This document shows positions 1-11,195 of a DNA stretch of 64,000 bases, one piece after another (positions within the stretch are counted from its first letter, which is position 1; each line of letters begins with the position of its first letter). The stretch lies in assembly GCF_022809315.2 (NCBI RefSeq), contig NZ_JAKZJU020000001.1, positions 434,001 through 498,000 on the forward strand, written 5' to 3'. Origin of the DNA: Mesosutterella faecium. Lineage in GTDB: Bacteria > Pseudomonadota > Gammaproteobacteria > Burkholderiales > Burkholderiaceae_F. Position numbers and translations under genes: made by a program. The notes under the pieces are model-generated. The model did no database searches. It had not been told where the DNA came from and worked only from the letters and a program-made list of their open reading frames with translations.

Positions 1-1612
<1,612 letters not shown>

Positions 1613-1630
1613 CTCCGCACCTTGAAACTC

Positions 1631-1652
1631 CCGCCCTGCCGCGGCAGGGCGG
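1631..1652. terminator. 22-bp perfect palindrome between convergent hemB and hslR
   Basis: CCGCCCTGCC and GGCAGGGCGG flank a two-base centre. It lies between the hemB stop (1612) and the hslR stop (1671), where a shared bidirectional terminator would be expected. Neither side has a clean run of T, so intrinsic termination is uncertain. Confidence 0.4.
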
Positions 1653-1670
1653 ACCCGTGCCGGTCTTCTC

Positions 1671-2066
1671 TCACCGACCGGCCTTAAACGCCCGCAGGCG
1701 CCTGCCCTCGCGCTTTGTGGGGCGGCCGCCCCTGATGGAGCGGGCCGGCTCCGCCGCCAGCTTCAGTATTTCCTTCCTGTGCTTTCTTAATTCACGGCTG
1801 GACTCTGTCTCCTCGTAAAGCTTCGAGGCTTCTGAGGCCGAACCCCGTTTGCCGCTCAGTCCGGTGACACGCACCTCCATCAGCTCCTCGCCCCGGCGGA
1901 TCGACAGCAGCATGCCGGGCCTGACCTCCCTGGAAGACTTCAGCCTCTCGCCCTCGCAGGTCACGCGCCCGGTGGCTATGGCATCCTGAGCAAGAGACCT
2001 TGTCTTGAAAAACCGCGCGGCCCAGAGCCATTTGTCGAGCCGTACCTCTTCTGCTTCTTTCTGCAT
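1671..2066 (-). CDS. hslR: S4-domain RNA-binding heat-shock protein Hsp15
   Basis: 131 residues. The N-terminal half is an S4 RNA-binding domain (VRLDKWLWAARFFKTRSLA, then a VTCEGERLKSSREV strand region), followed by a basic C-terminal tail rich in Arg/Lys, as in Hsp15. In E. coli Hsp15 binds stalled 50S subunits carrying nascent peptidyl-tRNA and recycles them. It lies downstream of rplQ on the same strand but beyond a strong terminator at 2079-2115, so it probably has its own weak promoter or relies on read-through. The end is convergent with hemB. Confidence 0.88.
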   Translation of the reverse strand: MQKEAEEVRLDKWLWAARFFKTRSLAQDAIATGRVTCEGERLKSSREVRPGMLLSIRRGEELMEVRVTGLSGKRGSASEASKLYEETESSRELRKHRKEILKLAAEPARSIRGGRPTKREGRRLRAFKAGR

Positions 2067-2078
2067 TTGCGACCCTAA

Positions 2079-2115
2079 GAAAAAGCGGATCCTGCCGTTT
2101 AAACAGAATCCGCTT
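2079..2115 (-). terminator. Rho-independent terminator after rplQ (end of alpha operon)
   Basis: On the minus strand a 12-bp stem (AAGCGGATTCTG with CAGGATCCGCTT, one G-U pair) is followed by TTTTTCTT. It sits between rplQ and hslR and marks the end of the rpmJ-rplQ transcription unit. Confidence 0.85.
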
Positions 2116-2171
2116 CATCAGCTGCCGGCGCCAGGCGCAGCTGAAAGCCGCACCCGGCGGGAAGCCCTTGC

Positions 2172-2582
2172 TTACTCAGCCTTCTTGGCCTCAGCCTTTT
2201 CCTCAACAGGCTCGGCCTTCGGGGCGGCCTTCTCGGTGAGCTCCATATAAGCGAGGGGAGCGTTGTCGCCCACGCGGAAGCCCATCTTGAGGATGCGGGT
2301 GTAGCCGCCGTTGCGCTTGGCAAAACGCGGCCCGATTTCGTCAAACAGCTTGGTGACGGTCGCACGGTCGCGCAGGCGGTTGAAAGCGAGGCGGCGGTTG
2401 GCAACGGAGGGATTCTTGCCGAGAGTGATCAGGGGCTCGACAATGCGGCGAAGCTCCTTGGCCTTCGGAAGAGTCGTCTTGATGGCTTCGTGCTGAAGCA
2501 GGGAGACGGCCATGTTGCGGAACATGGCAAGGCGGTGGGAGCTGGTGCGGTTAAGCTTGCGAAGACCTAAACGATGACGCAT
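2172..2582 (-). CDS. rplQ: 50S ribosomal protein L17
   Basis: 136 residues. The L17 core [20 protein letters not shown] is followed by the conserved [20 protein letters not shown] segment. A C-terminal tail of about 20 residues made of Glu, Ala and Lys extends beyond the compact E. coli core. L17 lies near the peptide exit tunnel on the large subunit. It is the last gene of the alpha operon, 157 bases after rpoA, and is followed by a clear terminator. Confidence 0.97.
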   Translation of the reverse strand: MRHRLGLRKLNRTSSHRLAMFRNMAVSLLQHEAIKTTLPKAKELRRIVEPLITLGKNPSVANRRLAFNRLRDRATVTKLFDEIGPRFAKRNGGYTRILKMGFRVGDNAPLAYMELTEKAAPKAEPVEEKAEAKKAE

Positions 2583-2739
2583 TTTAATTCCTATATTTTC
2601 TTTGAAAGTCGAAAAACGACGCTGTACCCGACTCTTCTATCCCCCGAAGGGGCGGACGGGTTGTGAACGCCTGTGCTGCGCGCACAAAGCAAGGGCGGAG
2701 ATTACTCTCTTTTCCTGCTTTGTGCAAATAAAACAAAAG

Positions 2740-3747
2740 TTAACGCTCAAGTCCCTGCGGCGGCCAGTTTTCCAGCTTCATGCCGAGGGTAAGACCGTGA
2801 GCTGCAAGAACCTCCTTGATTTCGTTGAGGGACTTGCGGCCGAGGTTCGGCGTCTTGAGCAACTCATTTTCCGTGCGCTGAATCAGATCGCCGATGTAGT
2901 AGATGTTCTCGGCCTTCAGGCAGTTGGCGGAGCGCACTGTCAGCTCGAGGTCATCGACCGGACGCATGAGGATCGGGTCAAGCGGCGGCGGATTGCTGGC
3001 GCCGGCTTCTTCCACAACAGCCTCATTCTTGTCGGCGGCTTCGGTCGTGATGGAGCCGAAGACGGAGAGCTGGTCCTGCAGGATCCTCACAGCTTCGCGG
3101 AGTGCGTCCTCGGGCGTAATCACGCCGTTGGTCACGATCTCGAGCGCGAGCTTGTCGAGGTCGGTCCTCTGGCCGACGCGGGCGGAGCTCACCTGATAGG
3201 CGACGCGCAGAATCGGGCTGAAGGAAGCGTCCATGATCAGGCGGCCGATCTGCTGGCGGGAGTGATCGTCCTCAAAAGCACGAACATTGCCAGGCTGATA
3301 GCCGCGTCCTTTTTCAACCTTCACCTGCATTTCCAGGCGGCCGCCCGAGAGATGGGCGATGACATGGTCAGGATTCTGGATCGTCACGTCATGCGGCAGC
3401 TCGAAATCCGCCGCGGTAACCACCGTATTGCCTTCCTTGCGGAGCATCAGGGAGACTTCGTCGCGGCCCTCGAGCTTGAAGATGACGCCCTTCAGGTTCA
3501 GCAGGATGTCGACGACGTCTTCCATGACGCCTTCAATCTGGGAGTACTCGTGGACGATGCCCGTGATCTGGGCTTCAGTAGGAGCGTACCCGACCATGGA
3601 GGCGAGGAGAATGCGGCGCAGGGCATTGCCCAGCGTGTGGCCATAGCCGCGTTCAAAAGGCTCCAGTGTGATGACGGCCCTGTTAGGGTTTTTCTCATCG
3701 ACCGCAACGTCAATCGTGTTGGGCTTGAGAAGTTCAGCGTTGAACAT
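2740..3747 (-). CDS. rpoA: DNA-directed RNA polymerase subunit alpha
   Basis: 335 residues, standard length. The N-terminal dimerisation domain ([18 protein letters not shown], residues about 35-55, through about 230) starts RNA polymerase assembly. The C-terminal domain (about 250-325, [19 protein letters not shown]) binds UP elements and activators. A high-GC linker rich in Pro ([15 protein letters not shown]) joins them. Unlike the tight rpsD-rpoA spacing in many proteobacteria, 164 bases with two hairpins, one a terminator, lie upstream, so rpoA may be expressed below the ribosomal genes of the same operon. Confidence 0.98.
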   Translation of the reverse strand: MFNAELLKPNTIDVAVDEKNPNRAVITLEPFERGYGHTLGNALRRILLASMVGYAPTEAQITGIVHEYSQIEGVMEDVVDILLNLKGVIFKLEGRDEVSLMLRKEGNTVVTAADFELPHDVTIQNPDHVIAHLSGGRLEMQVKVEKGRGYQPGNVRAFEDDHSRQQIGRLIMDASFSPILRVAYQVSSARVGQRTDLDKLALEIVTNGVITPEDALREAVRILQDQLSVFGSITTEAADKNEAVVEEAGASNPPPLDPILMRPVDDLELTVRSANCLKAENIYYIGDLIQRTENELLKTPNLGRKSLNEIKEVLAAHGLTLGMKLENWPPQGLER

Positions 3748-3817
3748 TGGTTGACTATCCTATTCAATACCCTCGGCTCGTTACACCGATAAGGCTGATG
3801 GAGGTCAGGGGCTGAGT

Positions 3818-3856
3818 GAAAAAACGCGGACAGCGCCCCAGTTGGTCCATCCGCGT
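3818..3856 (-). terminator. Terminator-like hairpin between rpsD and rpoA
   Basis: On the minus strand ACGCGGA and TCCGCGT form a 7-bp stem with a loop of about 19 bases, directly followed by six T. It lies inside the alpha operon, 71 bases before the rpoA start, so partial termination there is possible. Confidence 0.6.
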
Positions 3857-3869
3857 CTGAAAATTGTAA

Positions 3870-3900
3870 CTGGCCGATTCCCCGCTGGGGAACCGGTCAG
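3870..3900 (-). other. Hairpin just downstream of rpsD
   Basis: CTGACCGGTTCCCC pairs with GGGGAATCGGCCAG around a 3-base loop on the minus strand, with one mismatch and one G-U pair. It is 11 bases after the rpsD stop, and only a weak T-rich stretch follows. A transcript-stabilising or processing element is a possible role. Confidence 0.5.
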
Positions 3901-3911
3901 ATGCAGCCTGA

Positions 3912-4538
3912 TTAACGAGAATAAAGTTCAACGATCAGAGCTTCGTTGACCTCAGGGTTGAACTCTTCGCGCTCAGGCAGGTTCTTGAAGGTGCCTTCAA
4001 ACTTCTTGGCATCGACGGAAACCCAGCCGGGGAAGCCGTTCTGGGTAGCCAGTTCAAGAGCCTCGGCGATGCGGGCCTGCTTGCGGGCCTTCTCGCGGAC
4101 GGAGACGACGTCCCCGGCTTTCACCAGGGCGGAAGGAATATCGACGCGCTGTCCGTTGACAGCGATCGCACCGTGGTTCACCAGCTGGCGGGCTTCTGCA
4201 CGGGTGGATGCAAAGCCCATACGGTAAACCACATTGTCAAGGCGGCTCTCAAGGAGCAGCATAAGGTTTGTACCAGTGTTGCCACGCCGGGCTTCAGCGG
4301 TCTTGAAAATGCGGCGGAACTGGCGCTCAAGGATGCCGTACATGCGCTTGACCTTCTGCTTTTCGCGAAGCTGGGTGCCGTAGTCGGACATCCTGGCGCC
4401 GGAAATCTTGCCGTGCTGGCCCGGTTTGGTTTCGGCGTCCTTAACTTTCGAGTCGAAGGAACGGCGAGCGCTCTTCAGGTTGAGATCACAACCCTCACGA
4501 CGCGCGAGCTTGAGCTTGGGACCGAGATAACGTGCCAT
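3912..4538 (-). CDS. rpsD: 30S ribosomal protein S4
   Basis: 208 residues. It starts [19 protein letters not shown] and has an S4 RNA-binding domain at about residues 98-160 ([21 protein letters not shown]). S4 is a primary 16S rRNA binder, and in E. coli it represses translation of the alpha operon by binding the rpsM leader. The zinc-binding cysteine cluster of some S4 proteins is absent. It lies between rpsK and rpoA, and 90 bases separate it from rpsK. Confidence 0.98.
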   Translation of the reverse strand: MARYLGPKLKLARREGCDLNLKSARRSFDSKVKDAETKPGQHGKISGARMSDYGTQLREKQKVKRMYGILERQFRRIFKTAEARRGNTGTNLMLLLESRLDNVVYRMGFASTRAEARQLVNHGAIAVNGQRVDIPSALVKAGDVVSVREKARKQARIAEALELATQNGFPGWVSVDAKKFEGTFKNLPEREEFNPEVNEALIVELYSR

Positions 4539-4628
4539 TTAAATTAGCCTCTCTTATCCTGCGGAATCACTCCGCATTCAGTCTTTTCTCCCGGTTGATG
4601 GAGAAAGGACACGGAAATGTTGTTGATG

Positions 4629-5051
4629 TTAAACGCGGCGGCGCTTCGAAGGACGCACACCGTTGTGCGGGATCGGAGTCACGTCCTGAATGGAGGTGAC
4701 GCGGATGCCCACGGAGTTCAGGGCGCGGATGGAGCTCTCGCGGCCGGGGCCGGGCCCGGTGACCTGAACGTCGACGCTCTTAAGGCCGAATTCAAGGGCA
4801 GCGCGGGCAGCCTGTTCGCTGGCCACCTGAGCGGCAAACGAAGTGGACTTGCGCGAGCCTTTGAAGCCCTGGGCGCCGGAAGAAGACGCCGAGATGACGT
4901 TCCCCTGACGATCGGTGATGGAAATAATCGTGTTGTTGAAGGACGCGTGGATGTGCGCGACGCCTTCCGTCACGACCTTGCGGACCTTCTTGCGGCCGCG
5001 GGCGGCAGAAGCGGATCCTGCGGCTTTCTTATTGGTAGTTGTGCCAGCCAT
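4629..5051 (-). CDS. rpsK: 30S ribosomal protein S11
   Basis: 140 residues. An N-terminal basic Ala/Lys-rich extension (about residues 1-25) precedes the conserved core [20 protein letters not shown] and the [19 protein letters not shown]-terminus. S11 shapes the platform of the small subunit near the E site. It starts 14 bases after the rpsM stop, so the two are translated as neighbours. Confidence 0.98.
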   Translation of the reverse strand: MAGTTTNKKAAGSASAARGRKKVRKVVTEGVAHIHASFNNTIISITDRQGNVISASSSGAQGFKGSRKSTSFAAQVASEQAARAALEFGLKSVDVQVTGPGPGRESSIRALNSVGIRVTSIQDVTPIPHNGVRPSKRRRV

Positions 5052-5065
5052 TCTTTACCTCGAAA

Positions 5066-5431
5066 TTACTTCTTGAGCGTGACACCAACCTTGCGCGGTC
5101 CCTTGCGGGTGCGGGCGTTGGTGCGAGTACGCTGACCACGGACCGGAAGCCCACGGCGATGACGCATGCCGCGATAGGTCCCCAGGTCGATCAGACGCTT
5201 GATCGAAAGCTGAATTTCACGACGGAGGTCACCCTCAACGGTGAACTTGGAAACCGCATCGCGGATCTTCTCAAGCTCTTCATCATTGAGGTCTTTGACC
5301 AACTTATCCTGCGGAACACCGCAGGCATCACAGATGTCGCCAGCGCGGGTGCGGCCGATGCCATAAATGGCGGTCAACCCGATGACGGCATGCTGATTCG
5401 GCGGAATATTAATACCGGCGATACGAGCCAT
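5066..5431 (-). CDS. rpsM: 30S ribosomal protein S13
   Basis: 121 residues, standard length. It starts [20 protein letters not shown] and contains the [19 protein letters not shown] basic tail that contacts P-site tRNA in the head of the 30S subunit. It follows rpmJ by 17 bases. In E. coli the S4 operator lies before this gene; here the only long structured leader is upstream of rpmJ. Confidence 0.98.
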   Translation of the reverse strand: MARIAGINIPPNQHAVIGLTAIYGIGRTRAGDICDACGVPQDKLVKDLNDEELEKIRDAVSKFTVEGDLRREIQLSIKRLIDLGTYRGMRHRRGLPVRGQRTRTNARTRKGPRKVGVTLKK

Positions 5432-5448
5432 TTTTTTTCCTTACCTCT

Positions 5449-5562
5449 TTAGCCTTGACGCTGCTTGTGACGCGGATCGCTGCAGATCACGCGCAAAACA
5501 CCCTTGCGCTTGACGATCTTGCAGTTGCGGCACATCTTTTTAACCGAAGCTGCTACCTTCAT
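5449..5562 (-). CDS. rpmJ: 50S ribosomal protein L36 (zinc-ribbon form)
   Basis: A 37-residue protein, [20 protein letters not shown] followed by a segment ending in DPRHKQRQG. The zinc ligands C11, C14, C27 and H32 are all present, so this is the C+ paralogue. The start at 5562 was chosen over an ATG six bases upstream because GGAG lies 6 bases before it and the length matches the family. It is the first gene of the alpha operon, preceded by a 21-base near-perfect hairpin that ends close to the ribosome-binding site. Confidence 0.95.
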   Translation of the reverse strand: MKVAASVKKMCRNCKIVKRKGVLRVICSDPRHKQRQG

Positions 5563-5574
5563 TTTCATCTCCAG

Positions 5575-5595
5575 CCATGCCGCTCAGCGGCATGG
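5575..5595 (-). other. 10-bp perfect hairpin touching the rpmJ ribosome-binding site
   Basis: CCATGCCGCT and AGCGGCATGG are separated by one base, so the real loop is 3-5 bases. On the minus-strand transcript it ends four bases before the rpmJ GGAG. There is no following T run, so a translational or mRNA-stability role is more likely than termination. Confidence 0.6.
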
Positions 5596-5751
5596 GTTCT
5601 GATGCTCTAGACAAGAAGGAGGGAGCATATACCATTTTCGGGATTTGCACAACCGGATTGACCAAAAAAATGGTCTCACCGGCTGCGCAATCCTGAGCCA
5701 TGGAGCCCGGTCCACCCTGTCGCGGCTTTTGCAGAAAGCCGCCGGCACCGT

Positions 5752-5780
5752 ATTATGCCGGGGTCAAAGTCCCCGGCCAA
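5752..5780 (-). promoter_or_regulatory. Probable sigma-70 promoter of the rpmJ-rpsM-rpsK-rpsD operon
   Basis: On the minus strand TTGGCC, 17 bases, then CATAAT. The -35 box lies in the last codons of secY and the spacer covers its stop codon. Transcription would start near 5745 and give a leader of about 180 bases before rpmJ. That leader contains further inverted repeats at 5722-5742 (GCGGCTTT/AAAAGCCGC) and the hairpin at 5575-5595. Not tested. Confidence 0.5.
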
Positions 5781-7089
5781 AGCCTTGGAAGTTTGTCTTC
5801 CTCAGCAAACTTTCGTACTGCTGTGACATCAGGTAAGCCTGAACCTGAGTCATGAAGTCCATCGCCACCACCACAACGATGAGCAGCGACGTGCCGCCAA
5901 AATAGAACGGAACGTTGAACTTCAGGTTCAGGAATTCAGGAACCAGACACACAAACACCAGGTAAATCGCACCACTCAGCGTGAGCCTCTGGAGGATCCG
6001 ATCGACATACTTCGCCGTCTGGTCCCCAGGACGGATGCCGGGAATAAACGCCCCGCCCTTCTTCAGATTTTCCGCCGTCTCCTTCGGATTGAAGACAAGA
6101 GCCGTGTAGAAGTAGGCGAAAAACACGATCAGCGCAGCATAAAGCAGCGTGTAGATCGGCTGTCCCGGCGATAGCGAAGCGGCAAGGTCGCGCAGCCAGC
6201 GGTTGGAGTCGCTGGCCGTCATCCAGCCGGCCACCGTCGCAGGAAACAGAATCAGGGAAGAGGCGAAAATCGGCGGAATCACGTTGGCCATGTTTATCTT
6301 CAGGGGAAGGTAGGTCGACTGCCCCCCGACGATATTCCGGCCAATCTGGCGCCGCGCATAATTCACCGTAATACGACGCTGCGCCCTCTCCATGAACACC
6401 ACGAAGGCGGTCACGAGAAGGACTACGGCGATCACGAAGATAGCCGCGAGCGGGCTGATGGCTCCGGTGCTCACCAGCGACATCAGGCCGGACGCCGCAT
6501 TGGGAAGCCCCGCGACGATACCGGCGAAGATGATGATGGAGATGCCGTTGCCAAGCCCTCTTTCCGTAATCTGCTCGCCCAGCCACATCAGGAACATAGT
6601 CCCCGTCACCAGCGAGACCACGCAGGTGAACTGGAAGACCGGACCCGGATTGATGACCAGGCCCGGCTGGGTCTGCAGTGCCACGGAAATGCCCAGGGCC
6701 TGAAACAGGCCCAGGAACAGAGTCGTATAGCGAGTGTACTGAGTGATTTTTCTGCGGCCGGACTCTCCCTCTTTTCTCAGCGCTTCAAGGGAGGGCATCA
6801 CATAGGACAGCATCTGCAGAATAATGGCTGCAGAAATGTACGGCATGATGCCCAGGGCAAAAAGCGAAAAACGAGAGAGCGCCCCGCCGGAGAACATGTT
6901 GAACAGCCCGAGAATGCCGCCCTGCTGCTGATTGAACAGCTGCTGGAGCATATCAGGGTCAATGCCCGGAACCGGAATGTGAGCTCCGATCCGGTAGACG
7001 ATCAGAGCAAAGGCAAGGAACAGCAGACGGCGCTTGAGGTCGCCGTACTTGCTTCCGCTCTGCTCTTTTTTGTTTCGGCTGTACGCCAC
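5764..7089 (-). CDS. secY: Sec translocon channel subunit SecY
   Basis: 441 residues with ten hydrophobic segments. It starts with a short polar N-terminus and a first membrane segment ([20 protein letters not shown]), has the plug region [15 protein letters not shown] and the C-terminal cytoplasmic loop with [17 protein letters not shown]. It forms the protein-conducting channel with SecE and SecG. It is the last gene of the spc unit, 22 bases after rplO. infA, which normally follows, is absent; the next gene is rpmJ, 201 bases on. Confidence 0.98.
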   Translation of the reverse strand: MAYSRNKKEQSGSKYGDLKRRLLFLAFALIVYRIGAHIPVPGIDPDMLQQLFNQQQGGILGLFNMFSGGALSRFSLFALGIMPYISAAIILQMLSYVMPSLEALRKEGESGRRKITQYTRYTTLFLGLFQALGISVALQTQPGLVINPGPVFQFTCVVSLVTGTMFLMWLGEQITERGLGNGISIIIFAGIVAGLPNAASGLMSLVSTGAISPLAAIFVIAVVLLVTAFVVFMERAQRRITVNYARRQIGRNIVGGQSTYLPLKINMANVIPPIFASSLILFPATVAGWMTASDSNRWLRDLAASLSPGQPIYTLLYAALIVFFAYFYTALVFNPKETAENLKKGGAFIPGIRPGDQTAKYVDRILQRLTLSGAIYLVFVCLVPEFLNLKFNVPFYFGGTSLLIVVVVAMDFMTQVQAYLMSQQYESLLRKTNFQGFGRGL

Positions 7090-7111
7090 GTTCTACCTCA
7101 CTGAAGAAAGA

Positions 7112-7552
7112 TTACTCTGCAGCGACGACCGTGCCGCCGGCAGCCTCGATGGCCGCCTTGGCGCCTTTGGTCACGCTCAGCCCCCGGACCGTCACCTTGC
7201 GGGTGATCTTGCCGGACAGGATGACGCGGGCTTCAGCGGTGAGCGGCGACACGACATTCGCCTTCTTCAGAACAAGCAGATCGATCTCGTCAACCGGGAG
7301 CTTCTCAAGGTCGCTCAGGCGGACTTCCTCCACATACTTGTGGGTAAGGGAGGTGAAGCCGCGCTTCGGCAGACGGCGGTAGATCGGCATCTGGCCGCCT
7401 TCGAAACCCACCTTGTGGAAGCCGCCAGCACGGGACTTCTGGCCCTTGTGACCACGAGTAGCGGTCTTGCCCATGCCGGAGCCAACGCCGCGGCCGACAC
7501 GGCGGACCGCAGACTTGGAACCCTCAGCGGGCTTAATCGTATTCAAACGCAT
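7112..7552 (-). CDS. rplO: 50S ribosomal protein L15
   Basis: 146 residues. The N-terminal Gly/Arg-rich segment ([21 protein letters not shown]) and the [24 protein letters not shown] block identify L15, a late-assembling large-subunit protein that threads into 23S rRNA. It lies 14 bases after rpmD and 22 bases before secY. Confidence 0.98.
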   Translation of the reverse strand: MRLNTIKPAEGSKSAVRRVGRGVGSGMGKTATRGHKGQKSRAGGFHKVGFEGGQMPIYRRLPKRGFTSLTHKYVEEVRLSDLEKLPVDEIDLLVLKKANVVSPLTAEARVILSGKITRKVTVRGLSVTKGAKAAIEAAGGTVVAAE

Positions 7553-7566
7553 TTTTTATCCTCAGA

Positions 7567-7749
7567 TCATTCAGCACGCACAAGGTAGGAAACCTTGTTG
7601 ATCATGCCGCGCACGGCAGGCGTGTCTTCGAGCTCGCGGGTCTGGCGGATCTTCTTCAGGCCCAGGCCGAGAACCGTCTTGCGGTGGTCAGCCTTGCAGC
7701 CGATCGGGCTGCGAACCAGAGTGACCTTAACAGTCTTCTTGTCAGCCAT
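7567..7749 (-). CDS. rpmD: 50S ribosomal protein L30
   Basis: 60 residues, the usual bacterial length. [20 protein letters not shown] followed by [20 protein letters not shown] is the L30 fold. Its position between rpsE (16 bases upstream) and rplO is the classical spc order. Confidence 0.97.
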   Translation of the reverse strand: MADKKTVKVTLVRSPIGCKADHRKTVLGLGLKKIRQTRELEDTPAVRGMINKVSYLVRAE

Positions 7750-7765
7750 TTAATCTTCTCCAAAC

Positions 7766-8278
7766 TTAGCCAACAAGATCCTCGACCTTCTTGCCGCGCT
7801 TGGCAGCAATCTCGGCCGGAGAACGCATGTTGCTCAGAGCATCAAAAGTCGCGCGAACCATGTTGTAGGGGTTCGCAGAGCCATAGGACTTGGCAAACAC
7901 GTCGGTGATGCCAATGGCGTTGCAGATGGCGCGCATCGGGCCGCCGGCGATAATGCCGGTACCTTCAGGAGCCGGACGCAGCATCACGGTGGAAGCGCCG
8001 TGGTGGCCGGTGACGACGTGATAGACGGTCCCGTGGTTGAGCGGGAACTTCTTCATGTCGTGACGGGCGCGGTCCATGGCCTTCTGAACAGCGGCCGGAA
8101 CCTCGCGGGACTTGCCCTTGCCCATGCCGACGCGGCCCTCGCCGTCGCCGACGACCGTCAGGGCGGCGAATGCAAGAATACGGCCGCCCTTAACGACCTT
8201 GGTCACGCGGTTGACCGCAATCATCTTCTCGCGGTAGTTGTCTTCAGCAGCCGCGTTTTTTCCTTGAAACTTAGCCAT
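7766..8278 (-). CDS. rpsE: 30S ribosomal protein S5
   Basis: 170 residues. An N-terminal double-stranded RNA-binding-like domain ([19 protein letters not shown]) and the C-terminal S5 domain ([20 protein letters not shown]) are complete. S5 lies at the mRNA entry region and affects decoding fidelity. The gene overlaps nothing, with 14 bases to rplR and 16 to rpmD. Confidence 0.98.
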   Translation of the reverse strand: MAKFQGKNAAAEDNYREKMIAVNRVTKVVKGGRILAFAALTVVGDGEGRVGMGKGKSREVPAAVQKAMDRARHDMKKFPLNHGTVYHVVTGHHGASTVMLRPAPEGTGIIAGGPMRAICNAIGITDVFAKSYGSANPYNMVRATFDALSNMRSPAEIAAKRGKKVEDLVG

Positions 8279-8292
8279 AGTTGCCCACGTCC

Positions 8293-8661
8293 TTAGAACT
8301 TGAGGCCGGCTTCACGAGCGGCCTCGGCCAGCGCAGCAACGCGGCCGTGATAACGGTAACCGGAACGATCGAAGGCGCAGCTTTCAATTCCGGCCTTCTT
8401 CGCCTTCTCGGCAATGCGGGTGCCCACGATCTTGGCGGCGTTCACATTGCCGCCGTGGCCCTTCACGCTCGCGAGCTGAGCGCGAACCTCGGGCTCCACC
8501 GTAGAGGCAGACACGAGCACACGGCTTCCGTCAGCGCTGATGATGCTCGCGTAAATGTGCAGATTGGAACGATAGACCGTCAGGCGGTTCACCTTCTGCA
8601 GCTTGATGCGGGCACGCGTGGCACGCGCGCGACGCAGACGGCTTTCTTTTTTATTGATCAT
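8293..8661 (-). CDS. rplR: 50S ribosomal protein L18
   Basis: 122 residues. The basic N-terminus ([16 protein letters not shown]), the [13 protein letters not shown] strand and the C-terminal [20 protein letters not shown] helix identify L18, the 5S rRNA-binding protein of the central protuberance. It lies 11 bases after rplF and 14 bases before rpsE. Confidence 0.97.
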   Translation of the reverse strand: MINKKESRLRRARATRARIKLQKVNRLTVYRSNLHIYASIISADGSRVLVSASTVEPEVRAQLASVKGHGGNVNAAKIVGTRIAEKAKKAGIESCAFDRSGYRYHGRVAALAEAAREAGLKF

Positions 8662-8672
8662 ATCCGTCTCTC

Positions 8673-9206
8673 TTACTTCTTCTTGGTTTCTTTAATGATG
8701 ACAACTTCATTCTCGTACCGAATGCCCTTGCCCTTGTAGGGTTCCGGCTTGCGGTAGGAGCGAACATCAGCAGCGACCTGCCCGATCAGCTGCTTGTCAG
8801 CACCAGAAATAACAATGGAGGTCGGGGTCGGGGTCTTCACGACCACGCCGGCCGGCATTTCATGCACCACGGGATGGGAGAAGCCGAGCGACAGATTGAG
8901 CTTGTTGCCCTGGGCCTGCGCACGGTAGCCCACGCCAACCAGCGTGAGGGTCTTCGTGTAGCCTTCGGAAACTCCCTTGTTCATGGAACGCACGATGGCG
9001 GTCATGGTGCCGGAGTTCTGATTGGCTTCGCGAGAATCGTCCTTGGCGGAGAACTTCAGGCTGCTGCCTTCCTGAACAATGTCCACGCGGGGAAGGATGT
9101 GGGTGGAAACTTCACCGACCTTGCCCTTGAGGGTGATGCTATCGGCAGTGACCTTGCACTCGACGCCGGAGGAAAGGACGACCGGAACTTTTGCAATTCG
9201 CGACAT
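8673..9206 (-). CDS. rplF: 50S ribosomal protein L6
   Basis: 177 residues when started at [11 protein letters not shown] (9206), preceded by GGAGGAA at a good distance; a 22-residue in-frame extension upstream runs back over the rpsH stop and was not used. The two tandem L6 domains are seen, ending [20 protein letters not shown]6 lies near the sarcin-ricin loop and factor-binding site. It starts 13 bases after the rpsH stop. Confidence 0.97.
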   Translation of the reverse strand: MSRIAKVPVVLSSGVECKVTADSITLKGKVGEVSTHILPRVDIVQEGSSLKFSAKDDSREANQNSGTMTAIVRSMNKGVSEGYTKTLTLVGVGYRAQAQGNKLNLSLGFSHPVVHEMPAGVVVKTPTPTSIVISGADKQLIGQVAADVRSYRKPEPYKGKGIRYENEVVIIKETKKK

Positions 9207-9219
9207 TCTCTTCCTCCAA

Positions 9220-9615
9220 TTAAGCGACGTAGCACAGGACTTCACCGCCGACGCCGGCGGCGCGGGCCGCACGATCCGTCATCACGCCCTTCGGGGTGGA
9301 GACGATCGCAACGCCCAGGCCGTTCATGACCTGCGGGATATCCTGATGGTTCTTGTAGACACGGAGTCCGGGACGGGAAACGCGTTCAATGCGTTCGATC
9401 ACAGGACGGCCGGAATAATACTTCAGGCCGATGCGGAGTTCGGACTTGCCATCCTTGGCGCTAACAGTAAAACCGTCGATATAGCCTTCGTCTTTCAAGA
9501 CCTTGGCAATGGCCACCTTCAGCTTGGAGGAGGGCATCACCACTTCCGTCTTGTCGACAATCTGCCCGTTACGGATGCGGGTCAGCATATCGGCGATCGG
9601 ATCACTCATGCTCAT
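9220..9615 (-). CDS. rpsH: 30S ribosomal protein S8
   Basis: 131 residues from [18 protein letters not shown], with GAGGAG 8 bases before that ATG; an upstream in-frame extension covers the end of rpsN and is not used. The C-terminal half has the 16S-binding motif [20 protein letters not shown]. In E. coli S8 represses the spc operon by binding near the rplE start. No obvious copy of that operator was recognised here. Confidence 0.97.
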   Translation of the reverse strand: MSMSDPIADMLTRIRNGQIVDKTEVVMPSSKLKVAIAKVLKDEGYIDGFTVSAKDGKSELRIGLKYYSGRPVIERIERVSRPGLRVYKNHQDIPQVMNGLGVAIVSTPKGVMTDRAARAAGVGGEVLCYVA

Positions 9616-9631
9616 TGTGTAATCTCCTCGC

Positions 9632-9937
9632 TTACCAGCTGGCCTTGACCAGGCCAGGAATATCGCCGCGCATCGCGGCATCACGGATCATGGAACGGGA
9701 CAGGCCGAATTTGCGGAACGTTCCGCGGGGACGGCCAGTCAGAGCGCAGCGGTTGCGCAGACGAACCGGGCTTGCATTGCGGGGCAGAGCCTGCAACTGC
9801 GCGCGGGCTTCCATCCGCTCTTCCATCGTGCGAGTGGAGTCGTTGATAATCGCCTTGAGAGCAGCGCGCTTGGCCGCGAACTTAGCGACAGTCGCTTCAC
9901 GCTTCTTTTCGCGATTGATAACTGCGAGTTTAGCCAT
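9632..9937 (-). CDS. rpsN: 30S ribosomal protein S14 (zinc-free form)
   Basis: 101 residues, the long C- form. The C-terminal half reads [20 protein letters not shown] without the CxxC pairs of the short zinc form. S14 is a late 3'-domain protein of the 30S head. It lies 12 bases after rplE and 16 bases before rpsH. Confidence 0.97.
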   Translation of the reverse strand: MAKLAVINREKKREATVAKFAAKRAALKAIINDSTRTMEERMEARAQLQALPRNASPVRLRNRCALTGRPRGTFRKFGLSRSMIRDAAMRGDIPGLVKASW

Positions 9938-9949
9938 TTGACACCTGCC

Positions 9950-10489
9950 TCAATTGCGGAACGGGAAATTAAAGCCGGCGAGAAGAGCCTTGCCTTCTTC
10001 GTCCGTCTTAGCCGTCGTAGTAATACTGATGTTCATGCCGCGGATCGCATCGATCTTGTCGTATTCGATTTCCGGGAAGATGATCTGCTCGCGCAGGCCG
10101 ATGTTGTAGTTGCCGCGGCCGTCGAACGCCTTGCCGGAAACGCCGCGGAAGTCGCGCACGCGCGGGAAAGCGATGGTAACGAGGCGATCAAGGAAGTCGT
10201 ACATGCGGTCGCCGCGCAGCGTCACCATGCAACCAATCGGCATGCCTTCACGGATCTTGAAGTTAGCGATGGCCTTGCGGGTATACGTCACGATCGGCTT
10301 CTGACCGGCAATCTTGGTCATGTCGCCGACGGCGTTTTCAATGATCTTCTTGTCATTAACAGCTTCACCGACACCCATGTTCAGGGTGATCTTGGTGATG
10401 CGGGGCACTTCCATAATGGACTTGTAGCCGAACTTCTTGGTGAGCTCGGGAACAATCTTTTCGGAGTACAGAGTATGGAAACGAGACAT
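9950..10489 (-). CDS. rplE: 50S ribosomal protein L5
   Basis: 179 residues, exactly the E. coli length. A GTG at 10492 would add one Met, but AAGGAG is better placed for the ATG at 10489. [20 protein letters not shown] and the C-terminal [20 protein letters not shown] block are diagnostic. L5 binds 5S rRNA and contacts the P-site tRNA. It starts 9 bases after the rplX stop. Confidence 0.97.
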   Translation of the reverse strand: MSRFHTLYSEKIVPELTKKFGYKSIMEVPRITKITLNMGVGEAVNDKKIIENAVGDMTKIAGQKPIVTYTRKAIANFKIREGMPIGCMVTLRGDRMYDFLDRLVTIAFPRVRDFRGVSGKAFDGRGNYNIGLREQIIFPEIEYDKIDAIRGMNISITTTAKTDEEGKALLAGFNFPFRN

Positions 10490-10498
10490 CACGACTCC

Positions 10499-10816
10499 TT
10501 AAGCCTTGGCGCCGACAACAGAACCGTCCTTGAACACACGGACTTTCTTGCCGTCAACGATCTTGAAAGACACGCGTTCACCCTTCTTGGTGGCGGGGTT
10601 GAACAGCATGACATTGCTCTGGTCGATCGGCATCGTCTTCTCAACAATGCCGCCAGGCTGGTTGATCATGGGGTTCGGGCGGACGTGCTTCTTGACGACG
10701 TTGACGCCCTCGACGACCACATGGCGGTCATCGACGCGGGAAACCACGGTACCCTTGGTGCCCTTGAACTTGCCGGTGGTAACGATGACTTCGTCACCTT
10801 TACGGATACGCTGCAT
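10499..10816 (-). CDS. rplX: 50S ribosomal protein L24
   Basis: 105 residues with an N-terminal KOW motif ([20 protein letters not shown]). The segment [20 protein letters not shown] is conserved. L24 is an assembly initiator of the large subunit. It starts 10 bases after the rplN stop, with AAGGAGATAACG before the ATG. Confidence 0.97.
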   Translation of the reverse strand: MQRIRKGDEVIVTTGKFKGTKGTVVSRVDDRHVVVEGVNVVKKHVRPNPMINQPGGIVEKTMPIDQSNVMLFNPATKKGERVSFKIVDGKKVRVFKDGSVVGAKA

Positions 10817-10826
10817 CGTTATCTCC

Positions 10827-11195
10827 TTAGATCACTTCAGGAGCCAGGGACACGATCTTCATGAACTGCTCGGTGCGCAGCTCGCGCGTAACCGGCCCGA
10901 AGATACGAGTGCCAATCGGCTCTTTCTTGTTGTCGAGAAGAACGGCGGCATTCTTGTCAAAGCGAATGCAGGAGCCGTCCGGACGGCGAATGGCGGCGGC
11001 GGTGCGAACCACAACGGCGTCGTACACCTCGCCCTTCTTGACGCGGCCGCGCGGAGCCGCTTCCTTGACCGTGACTTTGATAATGTCACCAACGGTGGCA
11101 TAGCGGCGCTTAGAGCCGCCGAGCACCTTGATACACATTACTGAACGGGCGCCGGTGTTGTCGGCGACGTCCAGTCGAGTTTGCATCTGAATCAT
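10827..11195 (-). CDS. rplN: 50S ribosomal protein L14
   Basis: 122 residues, standard length: [20 protein letters not shown] and a C-terminal [21 protein letters not shown]14 contributes to the subunit interface and binds RsfS. It is the first gene after a break in the S10-spc array: a terminator and a strong promoter lie in the 495 bases between it and rpsQ, so it heads its own transcription unit. Confidence 0.98.
   Translation of the reverse strand: MIQMQTRLDVADNTGARSVMCIKVLGGSKRRYATVGDIIKVTVKEAAPRGRVKKGEVYDAVVVRTAAAIRRPDGSCIRFDKNAAVLLDNKKEPIGTRIFGPVTRELRTEQFMKIVSLAPEVI

Noticed and set aside
4560..4600. TGCGGA/TCCGCA hairpin between rpsK and rpsD as a terminator
   Set aside because: Only 6 bp and no T run on the minus strand; listed here only as a weak inverted repeat.
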